Below, piece by piece: positions 18,965 to 27,933 of a stretch of 64,000 bases of DNA (the first letter of the stretch is position 1; each line of letters begins with the position of its first letter). The DNA lies in assembly GCF_007748035.1 (NCBI RefSeq), contig NZ_CP036278.1, forward strand, positions 2,294,001 through 2,358,000, read 5' to 3'. The notes under the pieces were generated by a model. That model searched no databases and had not been told where the DNA came from. It worked only from the letters and a program-made list of their open reading frames with translations. Position numbers and translations under genes: made by a program. Source of the DNA: Aeoliella mucimassa. GTDB taxonomy: Bacteria > Planctomycetota > Planctomycetia > Pirellulales > Lacipirellulaceae.

Positions 18965-20011
18965 TCAGGCGTTCAGCATCTCCTGGATCGGTCCCAGGTA
19001 GAGCACAAAGAACAGTCGGAAGATCATGTAGACTAGCAATGCACCAATGCAGATCCAGATGGCCACGCCGGAGATCACGGCAATGATTTTCATCGCCGAT
19101 TCGGCTTCGGCTTCGTACTGCGAAGCGAGTCGCTCCATGGATCGCGAAATCTGACCGCTTTCTTCGGCGACCGCCAAGGCGTCGAGGAAAGAAGGAGGAA
19201 AGGCCAGCGAATTGGCGAATGCCAGGTACAACGGGTTGCCGGCGGCAACGTCGGCAACCATTTGATCGGTATGGCAAATGTAAAAGTCGTTGCCGGTCGA
19301 TCGCAACACCAACGGCACAAGCTTTCGCATGTCCATCTCTACGTTCAATAGCAGGTGTAGGGTCCACGAAATACGAGCCAAGCCCAAGGTTTGAATTGCT
19401 TTACCGATGCCGGGCAAGCGCGTGACAAATCGCTGCAACGGCGGCCCCCAGAAGACTCCCCGCCGGGTCGCTTGCACCAGCACCAACACTCCGACTGCAA
19501 ACAGGGCAACGATGCTGAAAAAAGTGATCATGCCCCAGAACCCGGTCAGCCCGAGACCGAGCACGTCCATCGGTTCGCCGCTCATCTTCTTAGCACCTAT
19601 GGCTCCTAAGATCCAAATGAGGAGCCCTATGATCATTACGCCGGCACCCAACTGCAGCAACGGCCAGAACAGCATGACGAGAAAACCTCGTGTGAGTTCG
19701 TGCCGCTGCTTGTAATGGTGCGAAAGTTTATCAAGCACTTCGGCGATCTGCCCAGTTCGCTCGCCGACGTCGACCATTTCGATAAAGAGCGAAGGAAACA
19801 ACCCACCGGTCTGGCGGATCGCCTCGGCAAAGGAGTCGCCCGCTTTGATCCGGCGGAGGACCCGTTCGTAGTCATGGCGGACGCGTCGCGACGCGGTTTC
19901 CGTTTCGCGTTGCCAGACCTTGCGAATATCAACCCCCGCCGACAATCCGACTGCCATGTGATGACAAAGTTCGGAGAGACGCTTGCCGGAGATGTGAGGG
20001 GAGAACAGCAT
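18965..20011 (-). CDS. Type II secretion / type IV pilus inner-membrane protein, GspF-like
   Basis: 348 residues from ATG 20011. Two T2SSF repeats are visible, each a cytoplasmic helical part ending in a membrane segment: first GLFPSLFIEMVDVGERTGQI, then SFLDALAVAEESGQISRSME. Membrane segments lie after residue ~125, ~180 and at the C-terminus. GspF/PilC form the platform of pilus-like secretion machines. No other secretion gene is next to it, so it works with parts encoded elsewhere. It follows the nuclease gene by 37 bases in the same direction. The start is not supported by a clear ribosome-binding site; an upstream TTG is possible. Confidence 0.85.
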   Translation of the reverse strand: MLFSPHISGKRLSELCHHMAVGLSAGVDIRKVWQRETETASRRVRHDYERVLRRIKAGDSFAEAIRQTGGLFPSLFIEMVDVGERTGQIAEVLDKLSHHYKQRHELTRGFLVMLFWPLLQLGAGVMIIGLLIWILGAIGAKKMSGEPMDVLGLGLTGFWGMITFFSIVALFAVGVLVLVQATRRGVFWGPPLQRFVTRLPGIGKAIQTLGLARISWTLHLLLNVEMDMRKLVPLVLRSTGNDFYICHTDQMVADVAAGNPLYLAFANSLAFPPSFLDALAVAEESGQISRSMERLASQYEAEAESAMKIIAVISGVAIWICIGALLVYMIFRLFFVLYLGPIQEMLNA

Positions 20012-20048
20012 GGAATCGATGGCCAACAAGAATCGGATGTGCTTACAG

Positions 20049-20594
20049 TTATTCGGCGAACTGCCCGGCAGGTATTTCACTCGACCACAGCCCCACTTGC
20101 TGGGAGCGGGCCGCTTGCTCGGCATCGGACAGTCGTCGCTTCATTGTACCGCTATACCGGTAGCCAAGCCGAGCCCGGGCGAGCCCCGCGCGCACCAGCT
20201 CCTCGTTTAGTAGGCGGTCGCCGTTCCAGACGAACGCCAATTGCCGGCCATAGCGGTCGAGCCGCTCATTACCAAAAGTGAGCTGCACCCGCTGGTCGGC
20301 CTCACGGACGAACTGCTTGGTGAATTCCGAAGCCTCAGGCCCCCAACGCTCGACAGGTGTATTGGGCTTTACGGTCTCTGGAGTATCTATACCCTGCAAA
20401 CGCACTCGGGTTCCGTTTGCGAGCAGCAGCGTATCGCCATCCACCACCCGCTCCACGGTGTACTCTCCCTCGCCGAGCACCTCGGCAGGTGACGGCTGCT
20501 GAGCTTGGTAGACCAGGCGCAGCACTACAAGCAGCGCGATCACCAGCATCGGCCAGTAACCGCGCAACAAACCGCGTGATACTGGGCGAGACAT
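20049..20594 (-). CDS. Thermonuclease (SNase)-family protein, membrane-anchored
   Basis: 181 residues. An N-terminal transmembrane or uncleaved signal segment (PMLVIALLVVLRLVYQA) is followed by an SNase domain with VVDGDTLLL, the Arg/Asp core VRLQGIDTPET, and DRYGRQLAFVW. The family cuts DNA and RNA using calcium and an Arg-Glu-Arg set. The protein probably acts outside the cytoplasm. The gene is the likely first gene of a two-gene unit with the GspF-like gene. ATG 20594 is the only good start. Confidence 0.88.
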   Translation of the reverse strand: MSRPVSRGLLRGYWPMLVIALLVVLRLVYQAQQPSPAEVLGEGEYTVERVVDGDTLLLANGTRVRLQGIDTPETVKPNTPVERWGPEASEFTKQFVREADQRVQLTFGNERLDRYGRQLAFVWNGDRLLNEELVRAGLARARLGYRYSGTMKRRLSDAEQAARSQQVGLWSSEIPAGQFAE

Positions 20595-20648
20595 CGGATG
20601 GCTTACACTTGCGTGGGGTCGATACGAGTCGAGGCCATGGGCCTCGCG

Positions 20649-20945
20649 TTAGTTGTCACTAAAGCCCAATTCAACCGGGGCAGGGCGACCGAGTGGATTG
20701 CGAATGAATCGCTCGCGACATTCGCTACAAAGATCAAAGCGAGCTTGTTGATACACCTCTTCGTCGAGTTCTTCAGAACCGTCGCGATTCAAGATATCTT
20801 CAATTTCTTGAAGGTAATCGCGGTCGTCATCCATGGCCGATTCCACGCCATCGACCGCAGCGAACACTTCCATGCGCACGATGTAACGCACCTCGTGTTC
20901 CAGATCGATGATCCGCTTGCAGCAATCGCAAGTGAAGTGAATCAT
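20649..20945 (-). CDS. Small zinc-ribbon-like hypothetical protein
   Basis: 98 residues from ATG 20945, which has AAGGAG at ideal distance; an upstream reading to 21053 lacks one. The protein begins MIHFTCDCCKRIID and contains a second Cys pair (DLCSECRERF) near the C-terminus, so a Cys4 metal site is likely. The middle is acidic and helical. I recognise the pattern as a small conserved planctomycete protein without known function. It stands alone upstream of the nuclease gene on the same strand. Confidence 0.72.
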   Translation of the reverse strand: MIHFTCDCCKRIIDLEHEVRYIVRMEVFAAVDGVESAMDDDRDYLQEIEDILNRDGSEELDEEVYQQARFDLCSECRERFIRNPLGRPAPVELGFSDN

Positions 20946-21580
20946 ACTTGTCGCTCCTTGGTTCCAGTTTTGAAGAGACATGCCCGTAGAACATCCCTGA
21001 ACCACCTGCACACGATTCATGGTAATGACAAACCGCTCCGGGAAGCAAGGCAAACGTTACAAGGTCACAAAAAAGTCATCTTTCCGCAGCAAGCAGTAGG
21101 GCACTCTCCTTGCGACGGCAATCCGCCAGCAGTCGCAACTTGAACAAGTTGCTTAAGTTGGCAATCCGCTCACCGTTTGGCGAACCTTGATCGACGACGA
21201 ATTGTCTGAAGATTCGATGAAGTCGGAAACAATTGGTCAGATTTGGGTGGTTTCGCTATCACGGTTCGTCTAAAATTAAGGCGACATCGGCATAGGCGAA
21301 TCGCCTGCTAGACAGTTCGATTCGCTGCACGTTTCGTTCTCTACGAATCGATTGGCGAGAACATGTTGACTGCGGCCTCCGAGACTAATCCCTCCCACTG
21401 GCCAGGGTGGCAGTACGCCGCCCTGCACTGGTTTGGCCGTTTCTTGCTTCTAGCTTTACCGTGGTTACGACAGCCACTTTGCACTGCTGCTTCCGCAGTG
21501 GTGTTCCACTGGATGGCCCGAACGGATCGGGCCAGCGGTCCAAGTAATCCCCAAGGATTTACGACACCCGTAATTGCCCC
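20946..21580. other. Intergenic region, no convincing gene
   Basis: 635 bases between divergent genes. A frame at 21363-21599 overlaps the HNH start and has no ribosome-binding site, so I leave it out. Promoters for both neighbours must lie here, but I cannot place them with confidence. Confidence 0.55.
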
Positions 21581-22204
21581 ATGTCTGATACAGCCCTGAG
21601 TTCGAGTGTTTTGGTATTGAACCGTCAGTACATGGCGGTTCACGTGATCGATGTGCGCCGTGCTTTCGCTTTGTTGATTCGCAACCTGGCAGAAGTCATC
21701 CATATCGAAGATGGCCAGTACGGCAACTACGACTTCGATTCGTGGCGCGAGATCAGCGAACTGAAAGCGGAATTCAAAGAGCCGCATCAAGACTGGATTC
21801 AAAGCGTGAACTTCGAAGTCCAGGTACCTCGGGTGCTGCGTCTGCTGAACTTCGACCGCGTTCCCAAACAACGCGTACGGCTCAACCGTCGCAACTTGTT
21901 TGCCCGCGATGGAAACCGCTGCCAGTACTGTGGACAACACTTTCCTACCAGCGAGCTAAGCATCGACCACGTGGTGCCGAGCTGCCGCGGGGGAGAAACC
22001 ACCTGGGAAAATGTGGTGTGCGCCTGCGTGAAGTGCAACGTCCGTAAGGGAGGTCGCACGCCGCAGCAGGCCGGCATGAAGCTCTACCGCCGCCCGGTCC
22101 GCCCCCGGCGGAGCCCGCTGCTGGCCATCAAACTTGGCAATCCCAAGTACGCCAGCTGGAAGACCTTCCTCGACGCGGCTTACTGGTCGGTCGACCTTAA
22201 GTAA
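21581..22204 (+). CDS. HNH endonuclease family protein
   Basis: 207 residues. The N-terminal half begins SSSVLVLNRQYMAVHVIDVR and is typical of stand-alone HNH proteins found across bacteria. The HNH/zinc core follows as CQYCGQHFP, then LSIDHVVPSCRGG with the catalytic His, then WENVVCACVKCNVRKGGR with the second Cys pair. Such proteins are housekeeping-like and of unclear role rather than typical homing enzymes. The gene ends in a strong shared terminator with the ferredoxin gene. Confidence 0.88.
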   Translation: MSDTALSSSVLVLNRQYMAVHVIDVRRAFALLIRNLAEVIHIEDGQYGNYDFDSWREISELKAEFKEPHQDWIQSVNFEVQVPRVLRLLNFDRVPKQRVRLNRRNLFARDGNRCQYCGQHFPTSELSIDHVVPSCRGGETTWENVVCACVKCNVRKGGRTPQQAGMKLYRRPVRPRRSPLLAIKLGNPKYASWKTFLDAAYWSVDLK

Positions 22205-22245
22205 TCCGTGCGATAGCCCGTTTTCGGAGTACCACATCCAATAAA

Positions 22246-22285
22246 AAAAGGCCCGCGACGAGTCGTAACTCGTCGCGGGCCTTTT
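22246..22285. terminator. Bidirectional Rho-independent terminator
   Basis: A perfect 18-base inverted repeat (AAAAGGCCCGCGACGAGT and its complement) with loop CGTA lies between the convergent HNH and ferredoxin genes. A-rich and T-rich flanks allow termination in both directions. Confidence 0.92.
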
Positions 22286-22319
22286 CGTTACTTTGGCTTT
22301 ATCTGCCGAAGACAGCATC

Positions 22320-22598
22320 CTAGCTATCGGCCAGGGGCTCCTTCTTTTCGGTAATTACTTCGCACTGCGGAGCCATGTCGGCGTTGAGCTGGATGTAATC
22401 CTTCCACTCGTCCGGCACGTTATCTTCGTGGAAAATCGCCTCGACGGGGCACTCGGGCACGCAGGCTTCGCAGTCGATGCACTCGTCGGGATGAATGTAG
22501 AGAATCTGCTCGGCTTCATAGAAGCACTCCACCGGGCACACAACTACGCAATCGGTGTACTTGCAGTTAAAGCACGGTTCGCAAACAACGTGCGTCAT
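22320..22598 (-). CDS. fdxA: Ferredoxin, 7Fe/8Fe type
   Basis: 92 residues from ATG 22598 with GAGGAGA upstream. It starts MTHVVCEPCFNCKYTDCVVV and has two Fe-S binding clusters of Cys; the second, CIDCEACVPECP, is a standard 4Fe-4S motif, and the first resembles FdxA-type 3Fe-4S/4Fe-4S spacing. The C-terminal acidic extension (VPDEWKDYIQLN) is common in FdxA. It carries electrons in the cytoplasm; the partner is unknown. A 427-base upstream region separates it from the divergent sigma factor gene. Confidence 0.9.
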   Translation of the reverse strand: MTHVVCEPCFNCKYTDCVVVCPVECFYEAEQILYIHPDECIDCEACVPECPVEAIFHEDNVPDEWKDYIQLNADMAPQCEVITEKKEPLADS

Positions 22599-23025
22599 GG
22601 TTCTTCCATTCTCCTCTAGTGGGGCGGCCCGCATGGACGAACCGCAAGATTAGGATGCCCGAAAACCGGAATTTCCAGGCACAACAGGCCTCAAAACCTC
22701 TTACATGGCAATCACTTAAGTAACTTGAGCGTTGCCTTGGCTTTTCTCGAATACTAGTACTGTCGCTCGCGAGATGTCAAGCGGAAGGTCTGGCAAAATC
22801 GCCCAGTTTTGCGGGTTCTGCCGCTTGCCGCACATTCGCCTTGCCTTGGCCCATCCTCCTACCTAGAATCGAATATAGGGGCTGAGGGAATCGGCACTCA
22901 TCGTGTGCATCGGCATGTAGTCGCCTTGAAGCTTAGCGACTGCGGCAGGAACTGAGAAATTGGCAGGCGTACTGCACCAACACCGTGCCATTCCGACAAC
23001 TTCACCCAAACTGGAGTGACCTTCC
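22599..23025. other. Divergent upstream region
   Basis: 427 bases between fdxA and the sigma factor gene. No gene or strong structure is visible. Confidence 0.55.
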
Positions 23026-23595
23026 GTGGCGCTCTCCGATATTGATCGAAACTTGATTGAACGCTGTTTGGCTCACAAGCCGCATGCCTGGGAGGATTTC
23101 GTCGATCGCTTCATGGGTTTGGTGGTGCACGTGGTAAACCACACCGCTGCGAATCGCTCGATGCGACTCAGCCAAAGTGATCGCGAAGATCTCGTCTCTG
23201 AAGTGTTCCTTACGCTCGTCGACAACGACTTGGCCGTGCTGCGACATTTCCGAGGCAACAGCTCTCTGGCCACCTACCTGACGGTGGTCGCCCGACGCAT
23301 TGTGGTCCGCACACTGGTAGCCGCCCCCTCGCACGTGGCCCCGCTCGCCGATGGTGAAATCCCTTCGGCCGCTGTTTCAGTGGAGTCGCGTATTGAGGAT
23401 CGCGAAGAAGTAGCTCAAATGCTGCAATCGCTGGCCGGTACCGAAGCCGACGTGGTGCGGATGTATCACATGGAAGGCAAGAGCTATGGCGAAATCAGCC
23501 AGGCCGCCGGCGTGCCCGAAAACAGCATTGGCCCGATGCTCACCCGAGCTCGTACCAAGCTGCGTCAGCGGGCTGCTGCCGACCCAAGCAACTAG
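23026..23595 (+). CDS. RNA polymerase sigma factor, ECF type
   Basis: 189 residues from GTG 23026. Region 2 covers about residues 20-95 (AWEDFVDRFMGLVV, SDREDLVSEVFLTLV, SSLATYLTVVARR) and region 4 lies at about 130-180 (LQSLAGTEADVVRMYHMEGK, then SYGEISQAAGVPENSIGPML). This layout is that of planctomycete ECF sigma factors. No anti-sigma factor gene is adjacent, so how it is controlled is unknown. The gene is monocistronic, followed by the convergent tag gene. Confidence 0.87.
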   Translation: MALSDIDRNLIERCLAHKPHAWEDFVDRFMGLVVHVVNHTAANRSMRLSQSDREDLVSEVFLTLVDNDLAVLRHFRGNSSLATYLTVVARRIVVRTLVAAPSHVAPLADGEIPSAAVSVESRIEDREEVAQMLQSLAGTEADVVRMYHMEGKSYGEISQAAGVPENSIGPMLTRARTKLRQRAAADPSN

Positions 23596-23622
23596 CGCTT
23601 CCGTCATTCGTACCGCAACGTA

Positions 23623-24189
23623 CTAATCGTCTTGCACCTGCTTGTGGCGAAAACAGCCAACGAGGTGATCGTTCACCATGCCGACCGCCTGCATAAAGGC
23701 GTAGCAAGTCGTGGGGCCAACGAATCGGAAGCCCCGTTTCTTTAGATCGCGGCTCATCGCCTTCGAGATCTCGGTTTCAGCCGGCACGTCGGACAACCGA
23801 CGCCAACGATTCTGCACCGGCTCGTGCTCCACGAATTGCCACAGGTAATCGGACAGCGATCCCAGCTCCTGCTGCACCTTGAGCACCGCCTGGGCGTTGT
23901 TGATGGTCGACTCGATCTTGCCCCGATGCCGAACGATCGTGGCATCTCCCACGAGCTTCTCCACTCGCTTTGCCGTGTAGCGAGCCACCTTTGCCGGATC
24001 GAACTCGCTGAACGCTCGGCGGTAGCCCTCGCGTTTGGAAAGAATCGTACTCCAGCTGAGCCCCGCCTGGGCCCCTTCGAGCGTCAGCATTTCGAACAGG
24101 TGACGGTCGTCGTACGAAGGAACTCCCCACTCTTCGTCGTGGTACAGCGTCTCTGCCTGGCTCGCCAGCGCCCAATCGCATCGTTTCAT
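23623..24189 (-). CDS. tag: DNA-3-methyladenine glycosylase I
   Basis: 188 residues from ATG 24189; the frame extends upstream but MKRCDWA is the family start. It has the [13 protein letters not shown] stretch, [14 protein letters not shown] and the C-terminal [20 protein letters not shown] typical of Tag. The zinc-site Cys and His residues are kept (Cys4, His17 and the C-terminal His/Cys pair). It removes 3-methyladenine from DNA. It is divergent from mnmG across about 100 bases. Confidence 0.92.
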   Translation of the reverse strand: MKRCDWALASQAETLYHDEEWGVPSYDDRHLFEMLTLEGAQAGLSWSTILSKREGYRRAFSEFDPAKVARYTAKRVEKLVGDATIVRHRGKIESTINNAQAVLKVQQELGSLSDYLWQFVEHEPVQNRWRRLSDVPAETEISKAMSRDLKKRGFRFVGPTTCYAFMQAVGMVNDHLVGCFRHKQVQDD

Positions 24190-24292
24190 AGTCGGTTTCC
24201 ATCCTCGGGGAATACAACAAAACAACCTTCGAGGGTATCTTTGTAAGAACCAACTGAGAAGTCTCCCTTTGCCCCCCAAGCTAGTGGTTCGC

Positions 24293-26128
24293 ATGCCAAC
24301 TTCTATCTACGAATACGATGTGGTCGTCGTCGGAGCCGGCCACGCAGGCACCGAAGCGGCCCTAGCAGCGGCCAGGTTGGGAGCCCGCACGGCGCTGCTC
24401 ACTACCAACTGCGACACCGTGGGACAAATGAGCTGCAACCCGGCCATCGGCGGGGTCGGCAAAGGGCAGATCGTCCGCGAAATCGACGCCCTCGGCGGGG
24501 CGATGGGCCAGGCGATTGATGCCACTGGCATCCAGTTTCGCTTGCTGAATCGCCGCAAAGGTCCGGCGATGCACAGCCCTCGCGCCCAGGCCGATAAGAA
24601 AGCCTACCAGGCCGAGATCAAGCGCATCGTTGAGTCGCAGCCCAACCTGTCGCTCCGTCAGGAAGTGGTCGAAGGCTTGGAGATCGACCCGCAAACTTCC
24701 GAGATTCGCGGAGTGACCGTTCGCGGCGGCGCGGTCTATCGTACCCCCGCGGTGGTCCTCACCACCGGCACCTTCCTGCAGGCCTTGATGCACACCGGCG
24801 AATCCCAAACCGAAGGGGGTAGGGCAGGGGAGGGCACCACCGCCGGCCTGAGCGGCGCCCTCGCTTCGCTCGGCATTCGGCTCGAGCGATTCAAAACCGG
24901 CACTCCCCCGCGACTCAACGGGCGGACCATCGACTACGATCGCACCGAACTGCAGCCTGGCGACGACCGCCCGCAGCCGTTCTCGTTCCTCAACCGCTCG
25001 CTCGATCTCGAGCAGATGCCTTGCTACATCACTTACACCAATCCCGAAGTCCACGCGCTAATCACGGCCAACCTCAACCGGGCGCCGATGTACAGCGGGC
25101 AGATCAACACCAGCGGTCCGCGGTACTGTCCAAGTATCGAAGATAAAATCGTTCGATTTGCCGAAAAAGAACAGCACCAGCTTTTTCTGGAACCGGAAGG
25201 GCGCAACACGCTCGAAGTCTACGTCAACGGTGTGTCGACCAGCCTGCCCCGCGACGTGCAGGATCAGATGTTCAAATTGATTCCCGGACTCGAGCGGGCG
25301 GAGATCATGCGTTACGGCTACGCGGTGGAATACGACTACGCACCGCCCGATCAGTTAACCCCTTGGCTCGAAACCAAAGCGTGTTGCGGGCTGTATCTGG
25401 CCGGTCAGATTAATGGCACCACCGGGTACGAAGAGGCCGGCGCGCAAGGCTTGCTGGCCGGGGCGAACGCCGCGCTGCGACAGTCGGGACGCGAGCCGCT
25501 GATTCTCACTCGCGATCAAGCCTATATGGGCGTATTGATCGACGATCTGGTGACTTGTGGTGTCGACGAACCGTATCGCATGTTTACCAGTCGGGCCGAG
25601 TACCGTTTGTTGCTGCGGCAAGACAACGCCGACCGACGACTCACTCCCCTCGCGCACGAACTCGGCCTGGCCGACGATCAACGTCTCGAGCGTTTGAACG
25701 CCAAGCTGGCCGACATCGACCAGGCGAAGCAGATACTCACGACCACTTCCCACGAAGGGGGCCCGCTGGCCAAGTACCTGCGTCGCCCGGAAGTCACTTG
25801 GGACGACGTCGTCGCAGTGGCCCCAGCGCTCGCAACGATCGACAGCGAAGCGGCCGAGCAAACCTTGTGGGACATCAAGTACGAAGGCTACATCGCAAGA
25901 CAACAAACCGAAGTCGAGCGACACCAACGACTGGCCGCTAAACGCATCCCCGATAGCTTCGACTACCACCGCCTGGGACAACTCCGCATGGAAGCCCGGC
26001 AACAACTCACGAAAGTCCGCCCGGTCGACCTGGCCCAAGCCAGCCGCATCAGCGGCATCACCCCGGCCGATATCGCACTGCTGATGGCCCACATGGAAGG
26101 TAAGACGGGGCCGCTGAAGAAGGACTAA
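24293..26128 (+). CDS. mnmG: tRNA uridine-5-carboxymethylaminomethyl modification enzyme MnmG
   Basis: 611 residues. MnmG works with MnmE to build the cmnm5 group on the wobble uridine, using FAD and methylene-tetrahydrofolate. The FAD-binding start [20 protein letters not shown], the [20 protein letters not shown] signature, the TGTPPRL motif and the C-terminal helical domain that binds MnmE are all present. ATG 24293 puts the Rossmann motif at the normal distance from the N-terminus; the upstream frame to 24269 is less likely. It is about the usual length. Confidence 0.96.
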   Translation: MPTSIYEYDVVVVGAGHAGTEAALAAARLGARTALLTTNCDTVGQMSCNPAIGGVGKGQIVREIDALGGAMGQAIDATGIQFRLLNRRKGPAMHSPRAQADKKAYQAEIKRIVESQPNLSLRQEVVEGLEIDPQTSEIRGVTVRGGAVYRTPAVVLTTGTFLQALMHTGESQTEGGRAGEGTTAGLSGALASLGIRLERFKTGTPPRLNGRTIDYDRTELQPGDDRPQPFSFLNRSLDLEQMPCYITYTNPEVHALITANLNRAPMYSGQINTSGPRYCPSIEDKIVRFAEKEQHQLFLEPEGRNTLEVYVNGVSTSLPRDVQDQMFKLIPGLERAEIMRYGYAVEYDYAPPDQLTPWLETKACCGLYLAGQINGTTGYEEAGAQGLLAGANAALRQSGREPLILTRDQAYMGVLIDDLVTCGVDEPYRMFTSRAEYRLLLRQDNADRRLTPLAHELGLADDQRLERLNAKLADIDQAKQILTTTSHEGGPLAKYLRRPEVTWDDVVAVAPALATIDSEAAEQTLWDIKYEGYIARQQTEVERHQRLAAKRIPDSFDYHRLGQLRMEARQQLTKVRPVDLAQASRISGITPADIALLMAHMEGKTGPLKKD

Positions 26129-26159
26129 CAGTTCAACTCGGTCTCGTCAGGCTACCCTA

Positions 26160-26342
26160 ATGGCATCCATCGCCCCAGTAAGCTTCACCGTAGTGATACC
26201 ATGTATCCGCGGGTTACGCGTCACCGTCAGCGCGATCTTGGGACTACTCGCCACAGGTAACACGCGAGGGGAGATCCTTGCCGCTTACCCCTACTTGGAA
26301 GCAGAAGATATCGACCAGTGTTTAGCTTACGCAGGACTCTGA
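26160..26342 (+). pseudogene. Truncated DUF433 antitoxin-like copy
   Basis: A 60-residue frame whose last 46 residues (from PCIRGLRVTV to the end) are nearly the same as the DUF433 protein encoded at 27338-27568. The DNA match covers 26199-26334 at about 93% identity with no gaps. The first 13 residues do not match the intact N-terminus, and the C-terminal tail is cut by a stop just after the repeat. No DUF5615 partner follows. I read it as a decayed duplicate rather than a working gene. Confidence 0.7.
26199..26334 (+). repeat. 136-base direct repeat, copy 1 (DUF433 gene fragment)
   Basis: It matches 27389-27524 with nine mismatches and no gaps, in the same orientation, about 1.19 kb apart. 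Most mismatches are at third codon positions or in one short block. Confidence 0.9.
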
Positions 26343-26465
26343 CTCGCTTTCATAATGCCAATTCACTATCGCTCACACTAAATGATGGCAAAGTTTTCGG
26401 GTCTGCAAACGCATTAACTGCCCGACTGAATCCTCCAATAGAGTTTTTCATAGTCAGTTAGACAA

Positions 26466-27155
26466 CTACAACAAGTCAAGATGCACGACATAAGAAGGAA
26501 ACTCTCTCTCACATTCAACCATCGAGTCTCTTGTTGCTTTGATACCCTTTGTAGTTGAAATCAGCATAGCCGCTGCAGTGAACACCACGGCTGCAGCAAA
26601 TGCAATCCATATTAGTTGATGAATCACAAACAAAGTCACAATCAATAGCAAAACTGAAAATGCCGAGAGTACAACCAACCACTGCAACAGGTTTGACAAT
26701 CTTAGTGCCTTGCGGCCAACTCTGCGTAGCAACCACTCGCGGCGGAAAGAATCGGCAACTGTGGTGGAATAGACGATGGCACGATATTTACCTTCGGGAA
26801 TATCAACTTTCTCAAGCATATGTGGGTTTCGTTCATAGGCAGTGTGATCCTGCTTAAACATGTACTCCATGCCGCCGAAGTACCCATCGCCATTGACAGT
26901 TAGCTCCGAGTATTGCTCGTCTTCTGCACAGAAACGGAAAAGGTCGATAGGAATTGATGTCCCGATAAAGAACGTCGCGGAATAGTCGCCATCTCCTTCA
27001 CAGTAAAACCAGATCATACGACCTTCACTGCGTAGCTGCTCGACCAAGGCAATGGGGTCGTCACGCAATTGCGCATCTGCGTCGTCCGGCAGATTATTGG
27101 GCCAGAAGAGAACGATGTTCGCACCGTCGGTACCGCCGCTCGCTGTGATTACCAT
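26466..27155 (-). CDS. Hypothetical membrane protein
   Basis: 229 residues. The N-terminal soluble part of about 150 residues is acidic; two adjacent membrane segments follow (LLQWLVVLSAFSVLLLIVTL and WIAFAAAVVFTAAAMLI), then a short charged tail. I do not recognise a family. Base composition is lower in GC than the neighbours, and the gene lies between the two direct DUF433 copies on the opposite strand, so it may have arrived with the duplication. Its start is not strongly supported. Confidence 0.65.
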   Translation of the reverse strand: MVITASGGTDGANIVLFWPNNLPDDADAQLRDDPIALVEQLRSEGRMIWFYCEGDGDYSATFFIGTSIPIDLFRFCAEDEQYSELTVNGDGYFGGMEYMFKQDHTAYERNPHMLEKVDIPEGKYRAIVYSTTVADSFRREWLLRRVGRKALRLSNLLQWLVVLSAFSVLLLIVTLFVIHQLIWIAFAAAVVFTAAAMLISTTKGIKATRDSMVECEREFPSYVVHLDLL

Positions 27156-27337
27156 CGTGACAACATAAGCAGCAACACACCACTCGTCAACTTTCGTGAC
27201 AGGCCTCCGGCAGAATGATTCTCCCTGCTACCGCTAGCTGCTGGTATGCTCGTCGCAAAGTCTTTTGTTGTTTTACCGATTTGTGGATGCTAGAATAAAG
27301 GTACCATTCCATCATATTCTTCTGAACTTATTTCTAA

Positions 27338-27568
27338 ATGCCATCCACCGACAGAATCACTTTCGACCCTGCAGTAATGGGCGGCAAGCCATGTATCCGC
27401 GGGTTACGCGTCACCGTTGGGACGATCTTGGGACTACTCGCCACGGGTAGCACGCGAGAGGAGATCCTTGCCGCTTACCCCTACCTGGAAGCAGAAGATA
27501 TCGACCAGTGTTTGGCTTACGCAGCGTGGCGTGTTGAAGAGCGCGAGCAACCACTGCCCACAGCATGA
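27338..27568 (+). CDS. DUF433 antitoxin-like protein
   Basis: 76 residues. DUF433 proteins are short helix-turn-helix-like proteins often encoded directly before a PIN-like DUF5615 gene. Family motifs are ITFDPAVMGGKPCIRGLRVT and TREEILAAYPYLEAEDI. The stop overlaps the start of the next gene by 4 bases (ATGA), so the two are translationally coupled. Residues 18-62 are duplicated at 26199-26334. A toxin-antitoxin role is the usual proposal for the pair but rests on context only. Confidence 0.85.
   Translation: MPSTDRITFDPAVMGGKPCIRGLRVTVGTILGLLATGSTREEILAAYPYLEAEDIDQCLAYAAWRVEEREQPLPTA
27389..27524 (+). repeat. 136-base direct repeat, copy 2 (inside the intact DUF433 gene)
   Basis: This is the partner of 26199-26334; see that entry for identity. 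Confidence 0.9.
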
Positions 27569-27933
27569 GCGTTCGCCTTGTCATCGATATGAACCTGTCG
27601 CCTGCATGGGTGGAAGTGTTAAAGAACCATGGCTGGGATAGCATCCACTGGTCTGATATTGGGAGTCCCAAGGCTCCTGATATCGATATCATGACATGGG
27701 CTTCGGCTAATAACTGCGTTGTCTTCACACACGACCTTGATTTTGGAACGGCCTTGGCCTTAACAAGAGCAACTGGGCCGAGTGTTATCCAAGTACGAAC
27801 GCAGAAGATCATGCCAGTGGATTTAGAGTCAACGATCGTAACCGTCCTCAAACAATACGAAAGCGATCTCACAGAGGGCGCACTAATTGTTGTCGATCAA
27901 AACCGGCTTCGAGTTCGAATCCTCCCACTTTAA
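27565..27933 (+). CDS. DUF5615 PIN-like protein (putative toxin)
   Basis: 122 residues. The protein opens VRLVIDMNLSPAWVEVLKNH, with the first conserved PIN-type acid, and has VFTHDLDFGT in the middle, which carries the second Asp pair. The C-terminus reads ALIVVDQNRLRVRILPL, typical of DUF5615. PIN-fold proteins are metal-dependent RNases; for DUF5615 the activity is predicted, not established. Coupled to the DUF433 gene by an ATGA overlap. No terminator is obvious before the repeat region that follows. Confidence 0.87.
   Translation: MSVRLVIDMNLSPAWVEVLKNHGWDSIHWSDIGSPKAPDIDIMTWASANNCVVFTHDLDFGTALALTRATGPSVIQVRTQKIMPVDLESTIVTVLKQYESDLTEGALIVVDQNRLRVRILPL

Noticed and set aside
21363-21599. 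78-residue frame upstream of the HNH gene
   Set aside because: It overlaps the HNH start, lacks a ribosome-binding site and reads like a Trp/Leu/Ala-rich chance frame.
27895-27933. GTTCGAATCC T-arm-like word
   Set aside because: It is inside the DUF5615 coding region and no acceptor, D-arm or anticodon stem can be drawn around it.
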